Both the position numbers and the translations under genes were made by a program. A DNA stretch of 64,000 bases, taken from positions 24,320,211 through 24,384,210 of the forward strand of contig CM075104.1 of the NCBI GenBank assembly GCA_037576195.1, given 5' to 3'. A model generated the notes under the pieces. That model saw only the letters and a program-made list of their open reading frames with translations. It did not search any database and was not told the origin of the DNA. Each line of letters opens with the position of its first letter. The first letter of the stretch is position 1. This DNA comes from Phytoseiulus persimilis (taxonomy: Eukaryota; Arthropoda; Arachnida; Mesostigmata; Phytoseiidae). This document shows positions 48,160 to 60,615 of this stretch, piece by piece.

Positions 48160-48201
48160 CCCCCCCCCCTCCTCAAAAATGAAAAACTGAGTAGGCCTCC
48201 G
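48160..48201 (-). mobile_element. degenerate second copy of the same hAT-like end
   Basis: Here a 10-C tract is followed by an A-rich spacer and then CTGAGTAGGCCTCCG, which matches the terminus at 45907-45921 at 11 of 15 positions. The same order (poly-C, A-rich, terminus) in both places suggests an older diverged copy. Confidence 0.3.
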
Positions 48202-50658
48202 AGCTCAAGTACCATTGGCGTCATGTGGGCGTTTTGATAGGTAAAAATTGTTAGCTCAGACATCATTTGTTTCCCAGAGTCCAAATGATCGAGTATTCGA
48301 TGGTATTTCGTCCCTGGATGTAGGAGGCGTTTTTGGAGGGAACTCGATGAGCTACACTGCTACTTGGTACTTCTTTCTATCCCAGCCATCAGTTTCCCCA
48401 ATTTCATCGGGTTCAGATGCCTATCCGCGTTTCAACTTCGAATCAAAAAGGTCAACCTACCTCTAAGAATGAGGGATGCGAGCTTTCCTCCACGAATGAA
48501 GTAGACTCGACGCGTCACATCACACTGATCTCGATGCCGCTCGACGTCAGTTACGGGAGATGTGCTGCCCACCGATGTGTCGAACTCTTCATTCACGCTC
48601 CCCTCCCTGTGCCTGGGAGTCGTCCCCTCCAGCTGGAAATCAATTGACACAGACTCCCCTATCCAGTGCGATATCAATGAAATCGCCGCTGGGATCTCAA
48701 TGAGAATGTAATAGGGATTCAGTGATTCTCATACGTCGGGGACGCTGATTCAAAGCCTCCACATGGTGGATGAAGAAAATCATCGCTCGATGTTCACGGC
48801 CGAAAGCGGAAAGCGGATCGCTCGAAGTGGGCTCACTGGTGCACTTCATTGAGAGCACATATTCCTCTGATTACACATACAAACGTTTCTATTTTGTCCA
48901 GCTTGACCCAGAGCGTATACAGGAAGACACAGAACAACCACCTCACGTGATTGATTACCGTTGATCACCGTCGGCCGCTCCTGATGTCTCTCGCACCGGA
49001 AGGCTCCTAACGGAAGACCTGGCGAATGCGATCGATGTCAAGCACGTTTCCTTTTTATCGAAGTGATCCATGTTCATACAACAGAGACAGCCGCACTATT
49101 TTGAAGGAAAATTGTCTCTCTAAAGAACGGGAATGCCCTAGATGTGATCGGGTAGGGTCTGGAACACACTTCGATCACATATTGGCTCGATTCGAGAGAG
49201 CACGGTAAGCTTTCCGATGATGTGATCCAGCGGAATTTCAGAGATCGCCCATTGAAGGATCTGAATCGCCATCGTCCGCGGCAACTTGCTCTTCCTGATC
49301 CTACAGGTCAACCGCTCGGTGGTAGATGATGGAGTTTTCTTCCTGACGGAATTCCGTCACACGACGCGGCTGAGTCGGGCACTTACGGACGAAGCGCGGC
49401 CAATGCGCAACGAGCTCTGCCGACATTGAGTCGCCTCCGAAGCCAGAACTCGGACTCGATGGAGTTTTGACAACGCCGCAATGCTGTTCCGTCGTCTGCA
49501 ATATAATTTTTCGGGTCCATCCTCTAGAAGCTTCAGCTCGGGCAAATCCGGAGGGTTTTCTGGACGTGGGAAAGCTCCTTACCAAGGCTATATTTCTCTT
49601 CTTCGGCATCGGTTCAGGTGTCGATTTTCTACGAGTGATTCTTTCCGAACACCCATTTGCCATCGGCCCATTCGTCTCCCCCGCCGCAGATTTCTTGAAC
49701 CGGAAGGTTCCTTTATCCTCCTTCGGGAAGAGGCCTGGAGTTTCTTATCCGGTTCTGCGTCACCATCGAGAGCAGTTGCTGTTCGACGGTTCGCCGAGTT
49801 GAATCGTTCGCAAGAGTTCCCGCGTTGCCGGAAGGAGAGGATGTGGCCTGTTACACATTTCCACCTGTGAATCTAAAAGCCGTCGGGTCTGACGAGAGAA
49901 AGAATAGTGGCGCGAGTCGGTCGATTATAGCCCATCTAGCGTGAGAAGTCTCACAAAAATTCGAAGAGTTAACAATTTCTAGGACTTTGAGATCTCGAGA
50001 TGATCATCTGGGTACGAATGTATCGCTCGTTCCACGTGGCCTTCTTCACAACCGACAACGATCTCGCCTCTTGTGCGGAAGCGGTAACAGACTCTCCTCA
50101 GGCCATGCGGGGGAAGATTGTCAAGAGCTTCTCCGGTCGCCTCCTTGAGAGACTCAACGTCTGAACGTCTGTGCTGGTCTGACAAGCACACGATTGCTGA
50201 ATCTTCATCATAATTACTTCGCTTCTTGCCCGCATCACAGTGCGCTAGCCATCACACCTTGTTTTGTAGCGCTGAACTGAATTTGCGCCCGACGAATGAA
50301 CATTCGCTTCCGATTATTCGAGAGGCGCTCCCGAATCATGCTGGGCATATCTGGAAGCTCGGAGCAAGACGCACGTTCCGCTTTTTCATTCGATTCAAAC
50401 AGATCACATGTATGGGTTCGAGGTGAGGCTGGAGTTTCCATATCTTTCCTCCCGTGGTTTCTTCCTTGCAGACTCAAGAGCGGCATATTGGGAGCGCGAC
50501 GGAGGTCCTGTGCAATGATCAAAGCATTTTTCGCCCGGATTCCATTTCAGTTCTCACTGTTTCTGTGTGCGGATCGGCAGATGGTTGACGGAACTTCGAG
50601 AGATCGGAAAGTCCTCAAACCCACGTTCAGATTAGATCGAAATGAACAACTTCGACCT

Positions 50659-50835
50659 TTATACATTTTCGTCCAATCGTTGGTTTAAGGCCCACGGGTC
50701 AAAATGTAGAAGAAGAAACATCATCTTCTCCAGAAGACGTCTCTTTTGTCGCTTAGAGCGGCACTTGAACTTTTCGAAACCGAAAAATACGTTCTCGTTT
50801 AGAATGTGGATACCGAACTCTATGAAGACTCTCGA
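50659..50835 (-). mobile_element. probable BEL/Pao-type retroelement relic (region after reverse transcriptase)
   Basis: One minus-strand frame reads VFIEFGIHILNENVFFGFE, then KRRLLEKMM, then HFDPWAL. BEL/Pao polyproteins have, between reverse transcriptase and RNase H, a conserved segment of the form 'VLGI.W....D.F.F' then 'TKR..L' then 'FDPLG'; the order and spacing agree, with a two-residue insertion. A neighbouring frame also reads SDKRDVF at the same place, as expected of a copy damaged by indels. The catalytic YVDD box, integrase and terminal repeats were not found. The polarity implies gag and reverse transcriptase remnants above 51 kb and integrase remnants below 50.6 kb. This is recognition by eye only. 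Confidence 0.35.
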
Positions 50836-52061
50836 GCGCAAAAATAAGAATCGTCGCAGCGACCGTAGGAGGTACCGCGAAGTAGGGTCATCCATTAGGA
50901 TCCTGTCTTGGTCCATGTTGCGATCGGTGCATGGTGTAGGACCAGAGCAGGCCGTGGTTCTGATGTGATTTTGAGGAAGCTCGGGCAGCAATGATACGGA
51001 AAGCCTCGAGGCCCGCCTCCACCGGAACAGTTCAAGTGAATCGCTTGGCAACCTAGCCACGACACAGTGGCATCGCACTCCTTCGATATCGCGATAACCA
51101 TAACAGCTTCGGACGATAAGAGTGGTCACTTGATGTGTTTTTCAAACTTGCTGAAGATGTGCGACAGAAACTGAGTGTCATTCCCGGAGAGCTCTAACCC
51201 GTTTCCATGTTGAACGTCTGCTTTCGCAACTTGGAACGAAAGTAAGAGTTCAAATCCTGCTTTGCTCTCCTGCGATCCTCAGTGCACGTTTCCCGCTGTA
51301 TCTAGAAGTCGCTCCAGAAACGTTGAGAGGTATTTCACTCGGGAATGGGAACGAATCGCTGCTATCAAAATTCTTTCATACGAATGATAGGGAGAAGGGA
51401 AGAAGGAGAAGGAGATGTCCGCGCGACTCCACAACGAGACCAAGCGAGCGATTCCCTTCAAATTCTCCATTTATGCGGAGCAGCTTCCGACTCCGACATA
51501 ATACGTCACTGGGAGATCCCCTCCCGAACCCGGTGAGCGGAAGAGTTCACCCCTGCCACTGACACTCCTCCGGCTTAGTGGCCACCGATTCTATGTTTGG
51601 GAGAAGAACGACGTAGGCGATAAGCTTACTATACGTCGTGTTACTAAGAGCTGAGAATCACAGAAAAACAGCGCTTGAGCCGAGTGTGAGCAATCCTGAG
51701 GAGAGGGATGCAGCCGATCAGGTGAAGATTCCGTCCGAAGCAGAGAAAGTGTAGCTGCTCGGATCGGGGTATCGAACGATTTCAATCAGAACTTCGAGTA
51801 GAAACTCCCACGTGACCACGCAAACAGGCTCCTCGAGCGCTGATTGTCATCTAATTCTCGGAAACCAATCCAGCGGACAGTTCCGAGCGACCCTCAAGTG
51901 AGTTTCCCAAGGAAAAGCACTTCAGATACATTAATGGAGCTCCAGCGCATGAGAGCGGTGAGAGAGGGTAATTTGGATTCGAGTCAATGGGATCCGAGAA
52001 ACTCGGATTCGGGTAACTGGTACCCGACCGTTCCAGTGGTCGATGATCACAGAGATTAGAA

Positions 52062-52145
52062 CAGTGGTTCCCAGAGCAGCCGAATGAATGGATTGCGCAG
52101 ACCCCCAGATATTTTCGACACCACCATCATGCGCTCCGGGGTTTC
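52062..52145 (+). mobile_element. hAT (Charlie-like) transposon left end
   Basis: The stretch starts CAGTGGTTCCCAGAGCAG and soon contains GCGCAGACCCCCAGA. Many animal hAT elements start CAGTGGTTCCCAAAC followed by a 'GCGGACCCC' segment, and the agreement is good. The matching right end (ending AACCACTG) was not found in the window, so this is a partial or decayed copy. It differs from the poly-C hAT group at 45.9 kb. Confidence 0.35.
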
Positions 52146-55100
52146 TTTTCAACCTCAAGTTCAGGAAGGTCCCGTTCTCCGAATTTCAAGCTTCACTGAA
52201 AATGGGAGTCTAGGCGGAGCATGATGAAAGCAGAGTTCCGAGAGAAAAATTGGTTCACTGACCCTTGGGTCCCGCGAGAGACGCTTCGACTCTTCCTACC
52301 TTTCTCAACGACCTAACCAGGAAAGGGTCATGTACGGATGAGGACGCATGTAACCGGAGCCATGGAAGTTCTCGTCGAGCATTCGACGATTAAGATTCGT
52401 TTTTACAGCTCTTTTCGTACCCTGGGAACACTGAATCGAAGCCTGGTCTATTTCAAGAGGCGCCTGAACATCACCTCGGCTCGGAAACAATTAAAACGCA
52501 ATAACATCGACAGGCTCATCGTGGGATCCTTGCTTCTATTCTGGATCGATTGTCCAACCAGACTGGTCAGAGTTCTATGGGAGGCTACGAATGGAAAATT
52601 TTTCAGACACGAATCTATCTTCAGAGGGTCAAGCAGAGCATTCCTTCCCAGTGATCAATGATCATTCCTGACAGCAGGACTTACGGCGGCTCGTATACTC
52701 CTCTGTACCGGAAGCCTGCGAGCGAGAGATCAGCTTACCAAATGTTAGGGTTGGTGAGGTCATGCGTATTTTCGCGTTCCGAATCAAGGACATGAATCAA
52801 GTTGATGTTGTGTTCGTCAGCGTGGACTTCATGAACGGCTCTATAAACTCGGTGAGGTTCTCTCTGGCTTGTTCCCTTTCGAAACGATAGCGCAGAACGC
52901 AACACAACCGGAAACGCTCAAAGTCTCCATCGCAAAACGAGCCTCCGCTTTGTTCATTTCCAGACGTGAGAATCGCTGAGCGCGTTGGTTGGCTTCACTC
53001 CGGGAGCTCGTCCGAGCTCTGACGAGTTTTGGTTGGACGAGCGAACGGAGGCCGCACATCGTAAAATAAGCGCGCTGACCAAGTCCATGGAGCCATCAAA
53101 GCATATGATTCTTGCTATCTCATAGTGGACGAATTCCGAGCGAGTTTGATCAGCGAGCAGCTCCACCCCGCCTGTTGTCAAGCTATGTCCTCTGATGAAA
53201 TACGTCATTATCACCGACATGAGAAACCATCTTTTGTCTGGCAAGCCTAAGGTAAGCTAATTGGGTGGCCTTGGCTGGGCTCATCGGGTGGGAGAGATGG
53301 AATAGGAATCATTCCGGGAACACTAGTTACAGATCACGTCCATCCGTGAAGGGAACAGAGCTACGGTCGAACTCGATTCCAAGCATCGACGTAGTGACCA
53401 TGCTATGCTACTTCAGCTAACCACGCTGCCGTCGACTTCACTTTGAACTACGGTAAACATACTGATCCGGCATTCGATATCGTGAAATGGAGGGCAAAGG
53501 GTGATCGCTGTCAGCAGATCATGCGAAGGTACTGAGAATATGTGCGGTCTACTGATGATCCAGAGCACTACTGCTGGTACTCCAATCAAACCTCGCATGA
53601 TCTGAGCTTCTCAAGCGCACAAGAACAACGATTCGATCTTGTACGGGCACTGGAAATTCGACTCGATTTCTTTCTCTGATTCGGCATCCATTCTGCTCGC
53701 GAGGGCTGTGGCTTCGAGACGCGCCCTTTCTACCACTCCGTCGAGGGCACTGCGAACGGCAAGAGGCATCCAGGCGTATTTTTCGTCGTGTACCAATTGA
53801 CAATATATAGTTATAGAGGGAGGTTCGACTTGTGATCCGATGCTGACAACAACAGAGAGGATGAAACGCTCCCAAAGCATCTCGGACCGTTCTATCCTTG
53901 GTAGATCAAGTATCCTCACCCATTCCAATCACGGTTCCATGCCATCGATGTCGATTTGTTCCATCGTCAGCTCGTGTCAGGCCTCGCACATGAGAGTAAG
54001 CCACCAAGTGATCACTCGATTGCAAGCGAGGAACATGTCTTCGTGGGGAACCCTGAGCACGTGACTCAAGCAGAGTCTGGACAGCAAGTGTAGAGTCGAG
54101 TCAGGAGTTTGTTCGCTGCACTTCAATCAATGTGAGTAGTGTCACAGCCGATCTGATGTTGCACCAAGGACCTTCAACTGTGCTTTCTCTATTTACGAAG
54201 AGCTTGGCGTACTTGAACTCTTCTTGGCGAGAGTTATCCAGAAAGAGCTTCGAAATTCCACTGCGACGAGTGCCGTTCGCGTAGTTCGGGGATGAGTGAA
54301 AGTTTACTCCAGGCTTAGGTGTGGACATTGATGCTTTGGGTCATTCGATATTTTATATCTCGATGATTCCTTCGAGTGGTCTCCCTTTGAGTTCTCAAAC
54401 CTCGCTCGGTCCGCTTCCGGCACTAATCGAGCTTTGGGTCGAATTCCAAGGCTGTTCTCGGGGTGTCTGAAAATCACCACTGGAACTTCGAATGCCTCTT
54501 CGACGTTTGATGCATTCCGATGCACCGTTCCCGTAGACGTCGGAAACCGACGCTTTTAGCGAGTCAGTGCTCTTTCATTCTAATCAGTCATGTCCCGAGC
54601 ACAATGTTGCTCGAGCACTTCTGGGTTTGACTCGTTGCATAGTGTTCCGTTAGCTATGCGTTAGCGATTCGTGTTTCCATAACGCTGACAATTCCTTTGG
54701 AAAGTCGAGGGGCGAACCTTGAGCCTTCAGTTCCATGACTTTTGTCTCTCTTTCGGTCATCCTTGTCTGTTCGACCTGTTAATGGTTTCCTTCGAGATTA
54801 TTTTCGCTCCGCAGAGTCTAACGAACCTATAGCCAGGATATTGCGCATCCTGCTCCAAGGTGTTCAGACCTTAAGCGGGAATCATCGACTTGCGCTCCCT
54901 ATCAGAGCGTTGTAAATAGGGCCTCGCTCACTTTGTCGAGAATAAGAGCGATTATCGGTCTCGATCTCACGAACGGACCCCGGCAAGAAAAGAGGGCGAC
55001 AGGGCAGCGCGAACGATTTTCATCACAAGGAGGACAGTCCTACCTTCGTCCGCAGGAAGGAGCTCCGGATGTTCCCAGATGCTGGCAAGTTGCTTGGCTG

Positions 55101-58100
55101 CTTCCCAAGACTCTGTTCGCTTCGTGAGACGCTCCTCGTTATTCATTCCTCAACCGACGGGGAGCACGCCCTGGCAGTCTCCGACGCGAATCCCCCTCAT
55201 AGACTTCGCTTCCGAATCGTGAGAGACATTTGAAGTGACAAAGGACCGAAGAAGAGCAGCGAATGAGAAATGTGCATCATCATGTTTCGGGTATCAGAGA
55301 GAACCTTTCCGCTTAAACTCCTTAGGTCCTCCAAAGGAATATTCCATCCCTAACTCGAATGCGCGTCAGATGCCGCTGTCCCTCTGTTCGTCTCGTTCAC
55401 GAGCGTTCGAGTTCACGCCTCGAACGTTCTATTCAGCCAGGGAGGCGTAGTTTGGTGGTTAACACCGGACAAGAGGGAAACTTCGACGGAGTGGACTTTT
55501 CCATTCCTTCACTAGGATTCTGGTAGAACCCTGGGGTTCGCATCCAAAAGGGAGGTGAATATGCACACATATACAGGCGTCGAAATAGGACTGTTTCGAT
55601 GGAGCTTGGAAAACCTTCCGATTTACATCGGCTGAACGAGAATATCCTCATCCGAGTGTGAGAATCATCATCCTCTGTGAGCATCAACATCTCGGGTCAT
55701 GAATGATTTCTTAAGCTCTCTTCGGAAGGAGTGTAGATCGAATGAGGCCGTAGGCCAACCAGTAAGTAGGAACCTCACATCGATCCGTGAAAAAATCACT
55801 CTCCCTCATGGAATGCTCTCTGGAGACACCTCGCTCTTGACACTTCCTCACTCCAGCACAGAATCCGGCGCAGCGAAGAGCGCCAACAAGACCATTTCGT
55901 TTCTTCTCATCCGAGATTGGGGCATATGCCTCATCTCGAGGAAGTCTGCAGAATATTTTGAGCTGCAACGGCATCTGTGCACAGTTCTCGAGAACTTGCA
56001 AGATGTGCATCCGCCAGCTGATGGAGTACCACATTCGTTGCTGACCTGAGTTCTTTCGACTACACTCTTCGGGAAGCGAGGTGGTTGAAAAGTCGACGCT
56101 CCTGCTGAATGCCGCTCCGTAGCGGAGATTCGATTTCACCGCTCCCCAGGCACAACCAAGGCCACGGTTGAAATTCTTGATCACAGGATCGAATCAGAAT
56201 GCCAAAGAATCCTGTGTCGAACAAAGTCCGACCCGACTCCTCGGATGTAGCCAGAGGTGTTTCTCCCCAAGAACGAAACGAGAGAAGTGAGAAGACTATA
56301 ATACAGACCTGTATTTGCCTAATGTCCTCAGAACGAAACGGGAACTGTCGGAGCGAGTGTGTCCTCCCTCCACGTTCTCATTCGAATTCAGTTTTGCCTC
56401 CCATCCTCTTCCAGCTGATCGGATTCGGGAAATATTCCCGTCAAACCCTGGAGACGGATCGGTTTGAAGAAAAAGAAAGGACCAATTTTTATACATGGGA
56501 TTCCGATATTGCTGAAGACACAGCTGACTCGGGCCCCAGTTTCCTACAGCGTCTCCCGCGATATGGATCTGGTCTTGGGAATGATGTCCTTATGAATATA
56601 TGTTTTTCATGCAAAGAAGATGCAGTGTCGGCTCCCGAATCCGTATTCGAATCATTGAATCGGTGTCATTGCCACAAGAATCCATCGGAGCTCAGGTGCG
56701 CTCCGGTGGTTCTCTGCCACATGCCGATCCGTCCTCGAACTCAGCGATGCGTACGGATTTCTACTTCGTGCCTCGGAATTGACCCTCAAATACTCCGGGT
56801 GAGCATTGGGCGCTCATCGGTTCATTCGTAGAGCCTGGGAGTTTAGGTGATTTTCCGAAATTATTCCATCAATCACCTGTGATCCACCACTTGCAATCAA
56901 GGGAGAATTTCATGGGAGAAATATCAAAACAGCTCGGAGGCGATTCGCGTATCGAATCGGCTCCGCCATTGGGTGATAACACAACTTTTGACAGCGCTTC
57001 TTTTTCCTGCGAGTAGGCAACAGAATATAGGTTATAATCTCGATTGGATTTCAGCTGTCGGTCACCGAGCCGTCAGCGATAAGCTTTGTTTGAACAATGG
57101 ATCGAGCCGAGACGATGGTACAGAATCAACACGGGACGTTTCAGCTATGGGCTCAACGGATCCTCGTCGTGCGAAAATGTTTGCTTTTTCGAATCGGTCG
57201 TGGCGGACGAGATCTAGCCGCTGCTACGATTGAGCGGAAACGATTTAGATCATCGGCCGTCAGAAGCAGGCGTACATCAACTCAGGCTCTGTGCGACTGT
57301 GGTTGCCTGCCGGTTTTCGGAATGCTTACTGCTCCGGTACGACGCCAGAATCTTGTTGGTCAGATGAAACGCCCGACCGACACTGCTCATCGTCCCTTGA
57401 AGTCCTTTCCTGCAGAACACGTGCTGCCCGCGTCTGTCCTTCAGTCCGCGGCGCAGGCTGAGGCGATGCAGTTTGACTCTTTGCGCTTTGGGCTTTGCGT
57501 GAATAACGCCGAGATTGCGATTCCCGCGGCTCCGAGACCGGTGCCCGCCCGGTTTTGCGAGCAGTACATCTCCGGAACAGCACATCGCCATGAAAGCCGG
57601 AGCCGGGGTACGGAAATCTGATTCAGCGATCCGCTCCGCACGTCGAACCGGAGATCTGAGGATCCCATGAAGTTGCATCGAAACAAGGAAACCAAGAGCG
57701 AGTCAATATGTGCCACGTAACAACGGTTTTCCCCGGGATCAAGGCTGTAGTGTTCCGTTTGTATCCATTCGACTGAAAGGAGTCTCATTCAACTGCACGA
57801 AACTTACAGTTCCGGGCCGGAAACGCCGCCAGTTCATTTCATCCTTGGTCGCGGCTCGGACAACATGGTACCCGGTGGGAATTTCGAGCGATATCTTCTG
57901 GAATCGGAAGACTGCAGTGCGCTAGGGCCAAGGGTCAAGTATCACAAAGTATCGATCAAGACGGTTCCCCTCAACATCAATTGCGGTTGTGTCACGTTTT
58001 CAGGAAGTGATGTTGTGAAATTTCCGCCGGGAATCTTTGACAGATGAGTCCGAGCCTATGCCCGAAGCAAGGAGTGTCTGGAGAGCTGTGCTCTCCTCCT

Positions 58101-59631
58101 GTCTATAGGTAACAGTACCAAACTCTATCAGTGAATGGGAATGTTTTCCCCGCGGCTGGGGAACTGCTAGCTTCATATTGTGTTCTCTTCTCGGTGCGTG
58201 ATCTCAGTCACTGGGTTCTTGAATGTGCCCCGCCACGAAAGATTGGTTATCCGTTCAATATCTTTAGGAGAACGGAACAACAACTTCATCGATGATGCAG
58301 TCGCTGGGCGTCTCGCTCATGATGCTGCGATGGGGAGTTGGAGATAGTGTCATAAATTCGGAAACACGCGATAACGCTGGGCAACTGAGAGCCGCTATCG
58401 GAAATTAGAAAGCTTTGTTTTTCAGCATTCTACGACTGTTGCTTCCATCCGAGTGGATAGAACCGTAGTCTAATCGCCCGTCACTCGGTAGTGTTCAACG
58501 TTCCGGAAACACGACGGCGTGGCTCCGGCACCTTCGCAACTGGATTTTGAAATTATCTTCCCCGAATTTCTTCGCTGAGCAGCTTTCCCTCTTTGACAGG
58601 GCTCAAGCGCGCTACAGCAACAGGTAACACCGCGAATCGTCATCGGGAGGCTTTCCCGCACGCGCGAAGCTGGAGCGAGCTCTTCCCACAGCTTGTTTCG
58701 CGGTTCTGTTCGGAAAGGAATCTGAGGAGCCCAGTTTGTCGCAAATTGCAACCAAAAACGAGTCTCTTCGGTGCGCTCAACGCAAGCTGTATCCCGCTCC
58801 TCGGCGAAGCTCTCGGAGGATTAGGACAAGTGAAAAATGCTGGAAGTTCTTGTGGAAGGGCCTTGAGTGCAAATATACACACAGCCTCTCCGCTTGCGCT
58901 ATTACAATGTTTGTTTTTATGGGACTGCGTACTTGTGCAAAGAGGGGTCACTCGTTCCAGAGACTCAGCCCAGAAAGGAGACGGAAAACACGGAGCCGGA
59001 GCTCGTGTTGGGAGCTATGCTCCGGTGGTGGCTCGGTTTGAGTTACGAGTAGAAAAGTCAACTTCGGTCAAGTTACGTCGGTGGGAAAATCCGAGACGGG
59101 CATCCACGTCTCTGATTCTTCCACCGCCGCTTGATAGGAGTGCGGGATATCATTATTTCTCGGGCTTTGGGCAGTAGAGGGAGGAATGAAGACCATCGAC
59201 ATCAGACCTGTTGCTTCAAAATCGCAATTCATTTTTCAGACAAGCCAAGAATATTCCTCAACAAATTTTGCATCGTGTGGCCGGCTCAAGACACACGGCG
59301 TTTCCGGCATGGTCCCAAAAAGACTGGGAAGAAATAAATTGCTATCAATACCTTGTACATGCGTCTCCGCAAGGTCGGTGGAGTTCACCCTTCTCTTGAC
59401 TTCCTGTCGTCTCACTGAGAATGCAGTCAAAAACTGACCCTGCAGACGACATTGGACACATCTCGATCATCTTCAGGACCGTATTGTACAAGAAGCGGAT
59501 ATCTCCGTCGGGGAATCGTTCCTCCACGTTTGAGGAACCCTTCAACCTGATTGTTATGCAGTTGGCCCGTATGCTTTCCATCACGAGGGAATTTGGAACG
59601 CACATGGTCGTCCGTGGGCGTTGGATTGCTG
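52146..59631. other. region without a supported gene, apart from the sites listed
   Basis: Several open frames reach 150-210 codons (56199-56831 plus, 57097-57621 plus, 58593-59177 plus, 55711-56184 minus), close to the upper range expected by chance. The stretch at 57300-57660 is GC-rich and open in four frames. No domain was recognised. Confidence 0.4.
55441..55550 (+). mobile_element. tRNA-like promoter pair, possible SINE head
   Basis: GCGTAGTTTGGTGGTTAACA at 55445-55464 resembles the D-arm/A box of a tRNA gene, and GGTTCGCATCC at 55535-55545 differs by one base from the B-box consensus GGTTCGANNCC. The boxes are about 77 nt apart, too far for an intron-less tRNA, and I could not fold an acceptor stem. 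A tRNA-derived SINE or an intron-containing tRNA relic are the possible readings. Confidence 0.2.
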
Positions 59632-60615
59632 TCAGCTGACTCTGTATCCTCTGAGTTGACGTCCCGGCTTTTCGCATGCGATGGGGTCGACTCGGACCTT
59701 GTGTTTGCGGCATTTCCTGCCGTATGTGCTCTTACGTGAATGGACGCGAGAGCAAACATCCGCGAGGCGTCTACGAAGATTGGTGCTGAAGCTGAGATAC
59801 ACCCAAGGATTGGCACACGAGTTCAAATTTGGCACCATAAGGCACATCGTCAGGAAAATTGATGGTTCACCCCCTCCGAACACGAGATAGAGCTGGGCGC
59901 AGCAGAACGGAGTCCAACATAGAACGAAAACGAGCACCATGACCATCGTCATTCGCACTGTTCTGAGTTTCGCGTCGCTCATCAAACGTTTCGAGGTCGC
60001 CCGACACAGGTACGAATAGCAGACTCCCATCACGACCGCGGGCAAGATAAGTGCCATCGCTATGAAGTACAGAACATAGCGAACCCTTGTGACCGGTGGG
60101 TCAAAAGTGCCCCAGCAGTCATAGTCACCGTTGGGCAGTTTTTGAAACGAAAATATGTAGAGCTGAGGCGATGCCAAAACGGCTGCCAAGAACCAACCGG
60201 CACTTAAGATCACCCACAGTCGTAGGGACGTACTGCCGCTGCCAGACCGCACCACGAGGAATCTATCTATAGACAATCCGACCAAAATATATGTCGACAG
60301 GTACAGGACGAGAACCTGCATGAACTTCACGAACTTGCAGGCCAAGTTTCCCCATTGGAAGCGGAAGTAGATCTCCCACACGATTTGGGGCAGGATGTTG
60401 AATACGCCAACGAGCATATCGGCGAGGGAGAGGTGCACCATGAAATGGTAGATGTGAAACTGGTGGACAGACTTCGGTTTGTTCCGAGTTATCAGGAGGA
60501 AAACTAAGAGGTTGCCTCCCAGAGTGAAAACCAAACAGAGACATAGCACTGCGATCCTGACTCGAGTGATCGTCTCGTCTCGCGCGTCTTCGAAATCGCT
60601 CTTGGAGTTGTTCAT
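59632..60615 (-). CDS. class A GPCR, vasopressin/oxytocin (inotocin)-receptor-like
   Basis: An uninterrupted frame of 327 codons, with an in-frame TAG directly before its ATG, encodes seven membrane segments. Visible landmarks are GGNLLVF in TM1, LSLADML with Asp66 in TM2, Cys93 at the top of TM3, DRF at 117-119, DCWGTF with Cys167 in the second outer loop, CWTPF at 233-237 in TM6, and LNSCANPWVY at 264-273 in TM7. The DCW..F loop, LPQ..W in TM2 with C-K-F-V-K after it, and NSC.NPW.Y together point to the vasopressin/oxytocin (arthropod inotocin) receptors, which signal through G proteins at the cell surface. CCAP-type receptors are the main alternative. Oddities: DRF replaces DRY, the second inner loop is short with a Ser/Gly run in place of the usual Pro-Leu, and there is no intron. 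The N-terminus is only about 20 residues, with one possible N-glycosylation site at Asn2. Confidence 0.9.
   Translation of the reverse strand: MNNSKSDFEDARDETITRVRIAVLCLCLVFTLGGNLLVFLLITRNKPKSVHQFHIYHFMVHLSLADMLVGVFNILPQIVWEIYFRFQWGNLACKFVKFMQVLVLYLSTYILVGLSIDRFLVVRSGSGSTSLRLWVILSAGWFLAAVLASPQLYIFSFQKLPNGDYDCWGTFDPPVTRVRYVLYFIAMALILPAVVMGVCYSYLCRATSKRLMSDAKLRTVRMTMVMVLVFVLCWTPFCCAQLYLVFGGGEPSIFLTMCLMVPNLNSCANPWVYLSFSTNLRRRLADVCSRVHSRKSTYGRKCRKHKVRVDPIACEKPGRQLRGYRVS

Noticed and set aside
56199..56831. 210-codon plus-strand frame
   Set aside because: Its length is at the edge of chance. There is no recognisable domain, and it lies in a region of transposon debris.
58593..59177. 194-codon plus-strand frame opposite the GPCR 3' side
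   Set aside because: Overlapping frames on both strands are also open, the composition is unremarkable, and there is no motif.
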